17,956 nt of DNA from CAVPDE01 sp964580575 (GCA_964580575.1 CAZOLJ010000092.1:1-17956), one strand, 5' to 3'; counted from the stretch's first letter, positions 1 through 8,290 are shown. Program-made: numbers and translations. The notes: generated by a model not told the origin, from the letters alone.

Positions 1-51
1 AGTGACGAGCGATGAGGGCAACGCCGGAGATGAGCGTTTTTCAGCAACCTG
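1..51. repeat. Partial palindromic intergenic repeat at the window edge
   Basis: The bases just downstream of uvrB (reading leftward on the minus strand) contain TTGCTGAAAAACGCTCATC followed by a CGGCGTTGCC block. From memory this resembles one arm of a palindromic intergenic element common in Deltaproteobacterial genomes; the second arm would lie outside the window, so the fold cannot be checked here. It begins only a few bases after the uvrB stop codon, a position shared by the other repeats in this window. Identification of the family is recall, not a search. Confidence 0.4.
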
Positions 52-2046
52 CTAGCCCATCACCTCCAGTTGTCTAGCCTGCAATCCCTTGATCTCGTCT
101 CTCAATCGTGCCGCCTCCTCGAATTCCATTTTCTTTGCCGCTTCTTTCATCTTTTTTTCAAGTTTCTTGATTCCTTTGTCGAATGCTCCGGGTGTCAGGT
201 AAGGGCTCTCTGCTTCAGCAGTCACAGGAACCGTGATGTAGTCCGCCTCATAGGGAGAAGCGAGAATGTCATCCACGGTTTTCTGAATAGAGGCCGGAGT
301 GATGTGGTTCCTTTCGTTGTATTCCAACTGTATTTGCCGGCGTCGATGGCTCTCTTCAATGGCGCGGGCCATGGATCCCGTCACCTGATGGGCATAGAGA
401 ATGACCTGGCCGCGAATGTTCCTGGCTGCACGGCCGCACGTCTGAATGAGGGACCTTTCCGAGCGGAGAAAGCCTTCCTTGTCCGCATCGAGGATGGCCA
501 CCAAGGACACTTCTGGCAGGTCTAAGCCTTCTCGAAGCAGGTTTATTCCCACCAGGACATCAAAAACCCCGAGGCGCAAATCCCGGATAATCTCTATCCT
601 TTCAATGGTCTTGATGTCGGAGTGGAGATAGCGGATCTTGATGCCCAAATCGGCATAGTAATCGGTGAGATCTTCTGCCATGCTCTTGGTCAGGGTGGTG
701 ACCAGGACCCTTTCGTCCGCCGCCACCCTTCCTTTGATCCAGCCCAGCAGGTCGTCCACCTGGTGGATTGCAGGCCGCACAATGATCTCAGGATCTATGA
801 GCCCTGTGGGTCTTATGATCTGCTCCGTGACGAGCTCGGCCTTCTCCAATTCATAGGGTCCGGGGGTCGCCGACACGTAGATCACCTGCTTGACCCTATG
901 GTCGAATTCCTCGAATTTGAGAGGCCTGTTGTCCAGCGCAGAGGGCAGTCGAAAACCGTACTGGACAAGAGTCCCTTTCCTGGAACGATCCCCGTTGTAC
1001 ATGCCGTTAAGCTGCGGGACCGTGATGTGACTTTCATCGAGGAGGACTAGGAAGTCTTTCGGGAAGTAGTCGAGCAGGGTGGGCGGCGGTTCTCCCGGAG
1101 CCCTTCCGGTGAGGTGTCTGGAATAGTTTTCGATGCCGTGGCAGTAACCCATCTCGATCATCATTTCAAGGTCGAAGTGAGTTCTTTCTTCAATTCGCTG
1201 GGCCTCGATCAGCTTGTCCTGGGAGCGAAAGAACTCGATCCTCTCCTTGAGTTCCTCATTGATCTGGCGAATGGCCCTTTCCCGGATATCCACGGTCGTC
1301 ACATAATGGGTGGCGGGATAGACGGTCACCCGATTCAGTTCGCTGACCGCTTTGCCCCTGAGGGGATCGATCTCATGGATGGACTCCACAAGGTCGCCGA
1401 AGAAGTGGATCCGAACGGCTCTTTCCTCCTCGTGCACCGGATAGATGTCCACCACATCCCCGCGAACACGGAAACGTCCCCTGGCAAAATCGTAATCTCC
1501 CCGCTCGTACTGGATCTCGACCAGCTTCTTAAGGACGTCTTCCCTGGGCAGGGTGACGCCTCTCTCGAGGGTGAGAAGCATGCCGTGATAGGCCTCGGGC
1601 GATCCAAGGCCGTAGATGCAGGAGACGCTTGCCACAATGATCACATCGTCCCTGTCCAGCAGAGAACGGGTGGCCGAGTGCCTCATCTTGTCGATTTGTT
1701 CATTGATGTGGGAGTCCTTGGCAATGTAAGTGTCGGACTGCGGGATGTAGGCTTCGGGCTGATAGTAGTCATAGTAGCTCACAAAGTACTCCACGGCGTT
1801 GAGGGGGAAGAGCTTCTTCAGCTCACCGTAGAGTTGGGCTGCCAGCGTCTTGTTGGGGGCGATGATCAAGGTGGGCTTTTGTACGCGCGCGATGGTGTGC
1901 GCCAAGGTGAAGGTTTTACCCGAGCCGGTGACCCCGAGAAGGACCATGTGTCTCAGCCCCTTACGCACACCGTTCACCAGGTCCTCGACAGCGCCGGGTT
2001 GATCCCCGCAAGGCTGTAAGTCAGAAAACAGTTTGAAGGCAGTCAT
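52..2046 (-). CDS. uvrB: Excinuclease ABC subunit B (UvrB)
   Basis: UvrB is the helicase-like damage-verification subunit of nucleotide excision repair; it is loaded by UvrA and recruits UvrC for incision. The 664-residue protein has the usual length. Visible motifs are Walker A GVTGSGKT (residues 38-45), the Tyr-rich beta-hairpin YYDYYQPEAYIP, the DESH helicase box, the SATPG motif, the C-terminal helicase motifs around GINLLREGLDLPE and QTCGRAARN, and a C-terminal UVR coiled domain (FEEAARLRDEIK). The ATG at 2046 is chosen because the protein there begins MTAFKLFSDLQP, as in the family. The open frame runs 26 codons further upstream, but that extension is translated heptad repeat. The ribosome binding site is weak. 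It is the last gene of the leftward run gmhA to uvrB. Confidence 0.97.
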   Translation of the reverse strand: MTAFKLFSDLQPCGDQPGAVEDLVNGVRKGLRHMVLLGVTGSGKTFTLAHTIARVQKPTLIIAPNKTLAAQLYGELKKLFPLNAVEYFVSYYDYYQPEAYIPQSDTYIAKDSHINEQIDKMRHSATRSLLDRDDVIIVASVSCIYGLGSPEAYHGMLLTLERGVTLPREDVLKKLVEIQYERGDYDFARGRFRVRGDVVDIYPVHEEERAVRIHFFGDLVESIHEIDPLRGKAVSELNRVTVYPATHYVTTVDIRERAIRQINEELKERIEFFRSQDKLIEAQRIEERTHFDLEMMIEMGYCHGIENYSRHLTGRAPGEPPPTLLDYFPKDFLVLLDESHITVPQLNGMYNGDRSRKGTLVQYGFRLPSALDNRPLKFEEFDHRVKQVIYVSATPGPYELEKAELVTEQIIRPTGLIDPEIIVRPAIHQVDDLLGWIKGRVAADERVLVTTLTKSMAEDLTDYYADLGIKIRYLHSDIKTIERIEIIRDLRLGVFDVLVGINLLREGLDLPEVSLVAILDADKEGFLRSERSLIQTCGRAARNIRGQVILYAHQVTGSMARAIEESHRRRQIQLEYNERNHITPASIQKTVDDILASPYEADYITVPVTAEAESPYLTPGAFDKGIKKLEKKMKEAAKKMEFEEAARLRDEIKGLQARQLEVMG

Positions 2047-2088
2047 GTCTTTACGGTTTAGAACAGCTGTGCTGATGGAAAGCGAGCG

Positions 2089-2202
2089 AGTAAGCAGTAT
2101 GCAGTAAGCAGTAGGCAGCAACAACTTCTTGTAAAGAGGCCCTTTGTTCGTTACCTGCGTTTTTGTTTTCCACTGCTTACTGCCTACTGTTTACTGCTTA
2201 CT
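2089..2202. repeat. Heptad inverted repeat, copy A (cysS-uvrB gap)
   Basis: The left arm (2089-2116) is four 7-bp units AGTAAGC, AGTATGC, AGTAAGC, AGTAGGC. The right arm (2175-2202) is the reverse complement type: GCTTACT, GCCTACT, GTTTACT, GCTTACT. The arms can pair in several registers around a spacer of about 58 nt. The right arm touches the cysS stop codon (complement of 2202-2204), so the element starts directly after cysS and ends 42 bp before the uvrB start. The same unit occurs at 3721-3819. Confidence 0.85.
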
Positions 2203-3653
2203 TAAACGTCATATCGCCAGGTCGTTCCCTTTGGGCCGTCCTCGAGAACAATCCCCATGTTCTTGAGCTGCTGCCGGATGGCATCCGCTCTGGCCCAGTC
2301 CTTGCTTTTCCTTGCCGACTTTCTTTCCTCGATGAGCTTTTCAATCTCTCCGGAGTCTGCGGTCTGGGTCGAGGCTGCCAGGGCTTCAAAAAAAGCCTCA
2401 GGTTTTTCGTGCAGAAAGCCGAGAACCGCAGCGGCGACATAGAGGTGCCGTCGCTCCAGAGAAAGCCTGGCCTTGCTGGAATCATCGAGGGGTGAGTCCA
2501 TGATCCTGTTCATTTCTTTTACTTTTTCGAAGAGCAGGGCGACCGCATTGGCCGTGTTCAAATCATCGTCCATGGTCTGCACGAACTGGTCAAGGAAGGA
2601 ATCCTTTTCCGGAACCGAAAGCGAGGAGGGGAGAGGGCCCACCCCTTTGTCCCTGTCAGGACCGATCAGCTGATCCAGCCTCTGCAGGGTCCTGTAGATG
2701 CGCACGAGGCCTGCCTGAAGACCCAGAACGGCGCTTTTGGAGAAGTCGAGGGGGCTTCGGTAGTGCTTTGAAAGGAGGAAAATCCGCAGAACCTCAGGAT
2801 GGACCATTTGAAGAGCATCGCGGATGGTCAGAAAGTTCCCCAGAGACTTGGACATCTTCTCGGATTCCACGGTGACGAATCCGTTGTGAATCCAGTACCT
2901 GGCAAACCGCCCTCCGTTGGCGGCAATGGACTGAGCTCTCTCGTTTTCATGATGAGGAAAAAGAAGATCTTCACCGCCGCCGTGAATGTCAAAGGATGAA
3001 CCCAGGAAGTGACCGCTCATCACGGAACATTCCATGTGCCACCCGGGCCTGCCTGGTCCCCATGGGCTGGACCACTGCGGTTCGCCGGGCTTTGCCCCTT
3101 TCCAGAGAACGAAGTCCATGGGGTGACGCTTTCTTTCATCAACCGCTATCCGGATGCCTGCCTTCATGTCCTCCAGACGCCTACCCGACAGCTCTCCGTA
3201 TCCGGAAAAACTCTCTACCGAATAGAAGACGTCCGTGCCCTCCACATAGGCGAAGCCTTTGTCGATCAGAGCGACGATCATATCGATCATGCCCTGAATG
3301 TGTTCGGTCGCCTTGGGTTCCTGGTCCGCGTTGAGGATACCCAGCTTCCCCATGTCGTCGTAAAACGCCTGAATGAACTCCTCGGCCAGCGCTTTGGGAT
3401 CTTTGCCAAGCTGCTTGGCTCGATCGATGATCTTGTCGTCCACATCGGTGAAATTCCGGACATAGGTGACGCGGAATCCTCTTGCCCGCAGGTATTTCAC
3501 CAGCACGTCGAAAACAATGACGGACCGGGCATGGCCGATATGGCAGAGATCATACACCGTGACCCCGCATACATACATGCCCACTTCCCCTTCCCGCAGG
3601 GGGATGAAGTCCTCTTTGGTGCGCGTGGCCGTGTTAAAGAACTTGAGCGTCAT
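2202..3653 (-). CDS. cysS: Cysteinyl-tRNA synthetase
   Basis: This class I aminoacyl-tRNA synthetase charges tRNA-Cys with cysteine in the cytoplasm. The 483-residue length is typical. The signature HIGH sequence is at residues 38-41, directly after the zinc-ligand region MYVCG (Cys29). Other zinc-site candidates are the Cys in WHMECS (Cys209) and the HHENE motif near 234-238. The KMSKS loop is at 266-270. The C-terminal part contains the alpha-helical DALR-type region, ending in the usual small domain (RKSKDWARADAIRQQL). An ATG at 3653 has a GGAG ribosome binding site about 9 nt upstream. It lies between ispF and uvrB, in the same direction, separated from each by a heptad inverted repeat. 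Confidence 0.97.
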   Translation of the reverse strand: MTLKFFNTATRTKEDFIPLREGEVGMYVCGVTVYDLCHIGHARSVIVFDVLVKYLRARGFRVTYVRNFTDVDDKIIDRAKQLGKDPKALAEEFIQAFYDDMGKLGILNADQEPKATEHIQGMIDMIVALIDKGFAYVEGTDVFYSVESFSGYGELSGRRLEDMKAGIRIAVDERKRHPMDFVLWKGAKPGEPQWSSPWGPGRPGWHMECSVMSGHFLGSSFDIHGGGEDLLFPHHENERAQSIAANGGRFARYWIHNGFVTVESEKMSKSLGNFLTIRDALQMVHPEVLRIFLLSKHYRSPLDFSKSAVLGLQAGLVRIYRTLQRLDQLIGPDRDKGVGPLPSSLSVPEKDSFLDQFVQTMDDDLNTANAVALLFEKVKEMNRIMDSPLDDSSKARLSLERRHLYVAAAVLGFLHEKPEAFFEALAASTQTADSGEIEKLIEERKSARKSKDWARADAIRQQLKNMGIVLEDGPKGTTWRYDV

Positions 3654-3720
3654 AAAAACTCTCCAACTTCAACTTCGGTTGATGCAAAGTGCCGGAGGCT
3701 GAGGCCCGGCTCAATGCATG

Positions 3721-3819
3721 AGTATGCAGTAAGGAGTATGCAGTAAGCAGCAAGGAGCAGAAAAGCCAGAAGAAAATCTTTGGGGTTCACTGCTTACTCC
3801 ATACTGCCTACTGCTTACT
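3721..3819. repeat. Heptad inverted repeat, copy B (ispF-cysS gap)
   Basis: The left arm (3721-3755) is five 7-bp units: AGTATGC, AGTAAGG, AGTATGC, AGTAAGC, AGCAAGG. The right arm (3792-3819) is GCTTACT, CCATACT, GCCTACT, GCTTACT. The unit is the same as in copy A but the order of variants differs, so the two loci are not simple recent copies. In the direction of transcription the element begins 19 bp after the ispF stop and ends 67 bp before the cysS start. Confidence 0.85.
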
Positions 3820-3838
3820 GCCTGAAACGCTCTGGCGT

Positions 3839-4336
3839 CTAGCATGCGGAATCCTTTTTGATGAGAGATGCGACCGCATACGCTTCCATTCCCTCTTCAC
3901 GGCCGCAAAAACCCATCCCCTCGGACGTTTTGGCCTTGACGCTGATTTGATGAACCGGCATGTGGAGAATCTCCGAGAGCCGGGCTTGGATGTCCGGAAT
4001 ATGAGGAGCCAGTTTGGGTTTCTGTGCCACGATCGTTGAATCCACGTTGTTGACCTGGTACCCGGCTTCCTGGACCCAGCGGAGCACCACTTCGAGCATT
4101 CGCAGGCTTTGCATGTCTTTGAAGGCCGGATCCGTGTCCGGGAAGTGTCGGCCGATGTCGCCTAGGGCCAGTGCCCCCAGAATCGCATCCACGACGGCGT
4201 GGGTCAACACATCCGCATCCGAATGGCCGAGAAGGCCCTTGGCAAAGGGAATGGAAATGCCCCCGAGGATCAGGGGGCGCCCTTCGACCAATCGATGAGC
4301 ATCATATCCAAAACCTATCCGGAACAACGGAAACAC
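3839..4336 (-). CDS. ispF: 2-C-methyl-D-erythritol 2,4-cyclodiphosphate synthase
   Basis: IspF converts CDP-methylerythritol 2-phosphate to the cyclodiphosphate and CMP in the MEP isoprenoid pathway. The 165-residue product is full length. Metal ligands of the family are visible as Asp12 and His14 (GYDAHR) and His46 (DVLTHAVVD), with the GHSDAD stretch at 37-42. The C-terminal half has the conserved KAKTSEGMGFCGR segment. The frame opens with GTG at 4336, but the AGAGAGG stretch touches this codon; the TTG at 4327 is better spaced (about 8 nt), so the true start could be three codons later. No ispD is seen beside it in this window. Confidence 0.95.
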   Translation of the reverse strand: MFPLFRIGFGYDAHRLVEGRPLILGGISIPFAKGLLGHSDADVLTHAVVDAILGALALGDIGRHFPDTDPAFKDMQSLRMLEVVLRWVQEAGYQVNNVDSTIVAQKPKLAPHIPDIQARLSEILHMPVHQISVKAKTSEGMGFCGREEGMEAYAVASLIKKDSAC

Positions 4337-4411
4337 CTCTCTAAGGCTGCTGGCCCTTTAAGACTTTCTCTGGAGACTCAGTGACGGGGTTTTCCGAAGA
4401 AACCGGTCTGG

Positions 4412-4627
4412 TCAGTGGCAGGTGCTGCAGGAGCCACCTCCACAGGTTGCACAACCCGATGAGGAGGAAGAGACGTATTTGCCGCTGCTCTTGAAGCTCG
4501 CCGCGGACATGAGACGCTCGACCCTTTTTCCCTTGCACGTCGGGCAACACACCTCGCTGTCGTTTCCGAAAACAAGGCATTCAAAATCTTTCTTGCATTT
4601 CTTGCATCTGAACTCATAAATCGGCAT
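4412..4627 (-). CDS. FmdB-family small zinc-ribbon protein
   Basis: This 71-residue protein starts MPIYEFRC and has two CxxC knuckles (Cys8/Cys11 and Cys28/Cys31), the hallmark of the FmdB/CxxC_CxxC_SSSS putative regulatory family. A Ser-rich linker (SSSSS) leads to a Cys-rich tail (GCATCGGGSCSTCH) with further CxxC pairs, typical of the longer members. Function is unknown; roles as a regulator or a metal-binding accessory protein have been suggested for relatives. An ATG at 4627 has a GGAGG site upstream. It is 18 bp downstream of the conserved unknown gene and 75 bp upstream of ispF, so likely co-transcribed. Confidence 0.88.
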   Translation of the reverse strand: MPIYEFRCKKCKKDFECLVFGNDSEVCCPTCKGKRVERLMSAASFKSSGKYVSSSSSGCATCGGGSCSTCH

Positions 4628-4645
4628 GAAACAAAACCTCCATAA

Positions 4646-5602
4646 TCACCAGTTGCCCTCCAGCCTTTCGATCACGGCAGCTGCGAGAAGCGGGAACATG
4701 ATCTCGTGATGACCGACCAGAGAAAACCCCTCTCCTCCTTCGAGAGTGGGCCGGGACACCACATTGGTCATGGGGCGATAGTGTCGAATGAAATCCATGT
4801 TCAGGGTCGTAAACTGCTTCACGTCATGCCCGAGGTTTCTGACAAGGGACAAAGCCTTCAAGAAGACCTCGGGCAGGATCACAGCAGATCCCAGGTTGAT
4901 GAACACCCCCCCTTCGAGCTTCGAGACCAGGGTCGCAAAGAGGCGAAAGTCGCGGTGGGAGGTTTTTCCGAGAGACGCTCCGTCCGCGCTCGGATGAAAG
5001 TGAATCGTGTCGGTCCCTATGGCCACATGCACGCTCACCGGAACTCTCAGGTCGTGGGCTCTCGCAAGAAGGCTCAAGCGATGGTGAGGCAGTTTCTCTT
5101 TTGACAGCCTTGCTCCCACCGCCTCGCCAAGTCCCGTGTCCAAGCGGGCCCCCTCCTGAATGGCTTCGTTGATCATGCGGGCCGGTTCATCCGCCATGCC
5201 GAACTGCCCTTCCCCAAGCCGGGCTGCCACGTCCTCGGAGGTGTGGCCGATCATGGCTACTTCCGTGTCATGGATCACGCAGGCGCCGTTCATGGCCAGG
5301 CCCCGGACAATTCTCTTTTCCATCAGGTCAATGATGTGGGGACTCAAGCCCACCTTGATGGGATGGGCGCCCATGGCGAGAAGGATCATCTTCTTGTCCC
5401 GAGCGGCGCGGACAAGGCGATCCGTCACGGCCCTGAAGTCATTCCCTGCGAGGATTCGGGGAAGGGAAGTGAACCAGGACCCCATGCTTCCGCCGGGTTT
5501 CCAGGGAGCGCCGAAGTCGTCCTGAGTGACCTTGCTCGGCCTGTCTTTCACCGAATAGGAGCGGATTCTTTCAATGGATATCGGTTTCCAGTCAGACACC
5601 AA
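4646..5602 (-). CDS. Conserved protein of unknown function, possibly deoxyhypusine-synthase-like
   Basis: The product of about 318 residues is soluble, with no signal peptide or membrane segment. It has many conserved-looking motifs: MGAHPIKVGLSP, NGACVIHDTEVAMIGHTSEDV, HVAIGTDTIHFHPSADG, and NLGSAVILPEVFLKAL, ending with HHEIMFPLLAAAV. The alternating beta/Gly-rich pattern and the FPLLAAA ending recall the Rossmann-like deoxyhypusine synthase fold. I see no lysine in the region that would match the catalytic Lys of that enzyme, so the enzymatic call is not made. I remember similar unassigned genes in related bacteria, but cannot verify this. The start is TTG at 5602 or the adjacent GTG at 5599, with GGAG about 10 nt upstream. 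It is 35 bp after gmhA and 18 bp before the zinc-ribbon gene. Confidence 0.8.
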   Translation of the reverse strand: MVSDWKPISIERIRSYSVKDRPSKVTQDDFGAPWKPGGSMGSWFTSLPRILAGNDFRAVTDRLVRAARDKKMILLAMGAHPIKVGLSPHIIDLMEKRIVRGLAMNGACVIHDTEVAMIGHTSEDVAARLGEGQFGMADEPARMINEAIQEGARLDTGLGEAVGARLSKEKLPHHRLSLLARAHDLRVPVSVHVAIGTDTIHFHPSADGASLGKTSHRDFRLFATLVSKLEGGVFINLGSAVILPEVFLKALSLVRNLGHDVKQFTTLNMDFIRHYRPMTNVVSRPTLEGGEGFSLVGHHEIMFPLLAAAVIERLEGNW

Positions 5603-5637
5603 AGACTCGATCTCCGAGAAATGGATTCAAGGTTTTC

Positions 5638-6225
5638 CTAATCTTCTTTTACCCCGTCTTGGAAGAGAAGGTAATCCACGAGCTGGCAGATGATGTGACC
5701 TGCCAGGCTATGAGCTTCCTGGATTCTCGCCGTGGCATTGCTCTTCACCACGAGGGCCATGTCCGAGAGGCTTCTGACGCGGCCGCCGTCTCCGCCTGTG
5801 AACGCGACCGTGTAGATCCCCAACCCTCGTGCCGCCTTCACTGCGGAGATCACGTTTCCCGAGTTTCCGCTTGTGGTGATGGCGAGCAGCACATCCCCTT
5901 CCAAGCCGATGGCCTTAATCTGCTTGGAAAAGATGTCCTCAAAGGAGTAATCGTTCCCGATGCTCGTGATCACGGAAGAATCGGTGGTCAGGGCGATCGC
6001 CGGAAGGGGCGGCCGTTCGAGCATGAACCGGTTCACGAATTCTGCAGCAATGTGCTGAGCATCCGCAGCGCTTCCCCCATTTCCGCAGATCATGAGCTTG
6101 CGGTCAACGGTGAATGCCTGGGAGATCTTTTCCGCAAAGAGAATCAGGCTGCGGCCATTCTCTTTGATGAACTCCTCTTTGACCTTGATGCTTTCGCGAA
6201 GGGCTTTTTCAATGATTGTGTCCAC
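5638..6225 (-). CDS. gmhA: Phosphoheptose isomerase (SIS domain)
   Basis: GmhA isomerises sedoheptulose 7-phosphate to D-glycero-D-manno-heptose 7-phosphate, the first step of ADP-heptose synthesis for lipopolysaccharide core. The 195-residue length fits. The SIS sugar-phosphate site is visible as ICGNGGSAADAQHIAAEF (about 46-63, with Glu62 as a catalytic candidate), a second loop at TTSGNSGN, and the C-terminal RIQEAHSLAGHIICQLVD helix (His172 or His177). The start is GTG at 6225 with a GAGG sequence just upstream. It is the first gene of the leftward block. A divaricate SIS-domain relative (for example DiaA) is the main alternative, but the motif set favours GmhA. Confidence 0.9.
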   Translation of the reverse strand: MDTIIEKALRESIKVKEEFIKENGRSLILFAEKISQAFTVDRKLMICGNGGSAADAQHIAAEFVNRFMLERPPLPAIALTTDSSVITSIGNDYSFEDIFSKQIKAIGLEGDVLLAITTSGNSGNVISAVKAARGLGIYTVAFTGGDGGRVRSLSDMALVVKSNATARIQEAHSLAGHIICQLVDYLLFQDGVKED

Positions 6226-6258
6226 CTAGACCTCACGGAATGACCTTTTATGCTTTGC

Positions 6259-6287
6259 AACTTAGAGTTTTTTTGCACTCTTGTCAA
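6259..6287 (-). promoter_or_regulatory. Candidate sigma70 promoter for the gmhA operon
   Basis: On the minus strand a perfect TTGACA (complement of 6282-6287) is followed after 17 bp by TAAGTT (complement of 6259-6264), a 3/6 match to the -10 consensus. It lies 34 bp before the gmhA GTG. The weak -10 keeps confidence low. Confidence 0.35.
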
Positions 6288-6303
6288 CTTGGCCTGTTTT
6301 CCT

Positions 6304-6332
6304 TTGACTTAGAGGGGCCTTTCTTCTAAATT
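6304..6332 (+). promoter_or_regulatory. Candidate sigma70 promoter for the acyl-CoA ligase cluster
   Basis: TTGACT (6304-6309) and TAAATT (6327-6332) are separated by 17 bp; five and four matches to consensus. The likely leader of about 155 nt before the ATG at 6494 starts with a 7-bp hairpin TGCGGCC/GGCCGCA (6337-6343 and 6356-6362, 12-nt loop). Together with the gmhA promoter candidate it makes 6226-6493 a divergent control region. Confidence 0.5.
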
Positions 6333-6493
6333 ACCCTGCGGCCGGGAAATCCTCAGGCCGCAACAAGTTAATGGATTGGGATTGCTGGCTTTTGGTCGTG
6401 CTCTAATCCTCCGCTCATCCCGCGCTCAGCCGCGTGGAACATACAGAACGGACCCGTGACAACGCATGGATTTGTTGGGAAAGGAGGATCCCC

Positions 6494-8212
6494 ATGGTAA
6501 AGCCCTGGCTGAAGTACTACGACGAAGGCGTGCCCGCAACCATCGATTACCCTGCCATCCCTGTAGACCAGCTCCTGAGCAAGGCGGCAAGCAAGCACCC
6601 GGATCACCCCGCGATCATCTTCGGGGCCCGGGTAGGTTCCCGCCTGATGGACGCAAAGCTCACCTACCGCCAAATCAACGATGCCGCGAACCGTTTTGCT
6701 TCTTCCCTTCAAGGCATGGGCGTGAGAAAGGGGGATCGGGTGGCGATCATGGCACCGAGCTGCCCGCAATTCGTCATCGCCGCTTATGCAGCGTGGCGCA
6801 TCGGCGCCCTCGTGGTCTGCTGCAATCCCCTCTATGTGGAGCGCGAGGTGGAGCACCTTTTGAAGGACTCGGGCGCGGAGACCATGGTCGTTTTGAGCAG
6901 CCTTTATGGCCGAGTCAAGAACATCCGTCCAACGACAGGCCTCAAGCGGGTAATCGTCACCAACATCAAGGAGTACTTCCCGGGTTTGCTCAAGTTCCTC
7001 TTCGGCTTGTCCAAGGAGAAAAAGGAAGGGCACAGGGTGGACCTCTCCGGCGACAGGGACACGTTCTGGTTCCAGGAGATCCTCACCAAGGGCGCAGCTC
7101 AGCCAAACCCTGTGGAGATGAAGCCGAACGAGGTGGCTGTGCTCATCTACACGGGCGGCACGACCGGGGGGCCCAAAGGCGCGCAGCTCACTCACTTCAA
7201 CCTGGTATCCAACGCAACCGCAAACAACGTGTGGGCAAAGAGCCTGGAGGCGAAGGATATCCTGGTCTCCGTCATGCCTTTCTTCCACAGCTACGGCCTC
7301 ACTGTGGGCATGAACACACCTATCGCCAACGGCCTGACAGCCATCGTGATCCCCAACCCGAGGGACCTTCAGCATGTTCTCATGGCCATCGCAAAGCACC
7401 GTGCCACTTTCTATCCGGGGGTGCCGACCATGGTGGTGGGGATGAACAACTTTCCTGAAATCAAAAAATATGATCTCTCCTCCCTGAGGTTTGCCGTGAG
7501 TGCTGCCGCGCCTCTGGCGCCGGAAACGCAGGTCCGCTTCGAGCAGATCACAGGGTGCAAGATTCTCGAAGCCTACGGTCTGACGGAAACGAGCCCCGTG
7601 GCCACCATGGCCCCTCTCGGCAGAATCAAGGACAATTCCGTGGGGGTTCCCATGCCGGACACGGATGTCAAGATCGTGGACGTGGAGACAGGCACCAAGG
7701 AGAGGCCCACCGGGGAGACGGGCGAAATCATCATTAAGGGACCTCAGATCATGAAGGGCTACTGGAACCTGCCTGAAGAGACGTCCAAGGCCCTTCGCGT
7801 GGGTCCTGACGGCCAGCCGGGTTGGTTCTACTCGGCAGACATCGGCTTCATGGACGAGGAAGGGTACGTGCACATTGTGGACCGGAAGAAGGACATGATC
7901 ATCGCCGGCGCTTACAACATCTATCCCACAGAGGTGGAGGCGGTTCTTTTTGAGCACCCGAAAGTGAAAGAGGCGGCAGTGATCGGATTGCCTGACGAGA
8001 AAAGGGGAGAGACGGTCAAGGCCTTCATCGTGCTCAAGGACGGGCAAACCGCCACGCCTGAAGAGATCATGGCCTTCTGCCGCGAGCGGATGGCGGCTTA
8101 CAAGGCTCCTCGAACCGTGGAATTCAAGACCGACCTCCCCAAGTCCCTTATTGGAAAAGTGCTGCGAAGAGTCCTGAAAGAGGAAGAACTCAAGAAAGGC
8201 AAGCAGCTCTAA
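6494..8212 (+). CDS. AMP-forming long-chain fatty-acid-CoA-ligase-type enzyme
   Basis: This 572-residue ANL-superfamily protein activates a carboxylic acid with ATP to an acyl-AMP and then to acyl-CoA. The phosphate-binding loop YTGGTTGGPKGA is near residue 218, followed by AYGLTETSP, the YSADIGFMDEEGYVHIVDRKKD hinge region, and the A10 catalytic lysine in PKSLIGKVLRR near the C-terminus (about residue 554). The long-chain type is favoured by the linker with a hydrophobic-basic patch (YFPGLLKFLFGL) also seen in FadD-like proteins; substrate is unknown. The ATG at 6494 is chosen because AAGGAGG (6481-6487) precedes it at ideal distance; the upstream in-frame ATG at 6434 lacks this. It is the first gene of a plus-strand cluster with two redox enzymes. 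Confidence 0.92.
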   Translation: MVKPWLKYYDEGVPATIDYPAIPVDQLLSKAASKHPDHPAIIFGARVGSRLMDAKLTYRQINDAANRFASSLQGMGVRKGDRVAIMAPSCPQFVIAAYAAWRIGALVVCCNPLYVEREVEHLLKDSGAETMVVLSSLYGRVKNIRPTTGLKRVIVTNIKEYFPGLLKFLFGLSKEKKEGHRVDLSGDRDTFWFQEILTKGAAQPNPVEMKPNEVAVLIYTGGTTGGPKGAQLTHFNLVSNATANNVWAKSLEAKDILVSVMPFFHSYGLTVGMNTPIANGLTAIVIPNPRDLQHVLMAIAKHRATFYPGVPTMVVGMNNFPEIKKYDLSSLRFAVSAAAPLAPETQVRFEQITGCKILEAYGLTETSPVATMAPLGRIKDNSVGVPMPDTDVKIVDVETGTKERPTGETGEIIIKGPQIMKGYWNLPEETSKALRVGPDGQPGWFYSADIGFMDEEGYVHIVDRKKDMIIAGAYNIYPTEVEAVLFEHPKVKEAAVIGLPDEKRGETVKAFIVLKDGQTATPEEIMAFCRERMAAYKAPRTVEFKTDLPKSLIGKVLRRVLKEEELKKGKQL

Positions 8213-8244
8213 AAAATGATGAACGTCTTTCGTGCAGGCTATGA

Positions 8245-8290
8245 CCACCCTAGAAATTCCCTCCCCCTTGATGGGGGAGGGGAAGGGTGG
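8245..8290. repeat. G/C-rich palindromic hairpin in the ligase-oxidoreductase gap
   Basis: An inner perfect 9-bp stem, CCCTCCCCC (8259-8267) and GGGGGAGGG (8273-8281), closes a 5-nt TTGAT loop. An outer 6-bp stem CCACCC (8245-8250) with GGGTGG (8285-8290) is separated from it by a bulge. There is no T-run after it on the plus strand, so it is not a classical terminator. From memory it resembles a dispersed intergenic repeat seen in several environmental genomes. It lies 32 bp after the ligase stop and 45 bp before the next start. Confidence 0.75.

Noticed and set aside
2047..2124. N-terminal extension of UvrB by 26 residues
   Set aside because: The extension translates the heptad repeat (LLPTAYCILL) and is not part of the family; the ATG at 2046 gives the canonical N-terminus.
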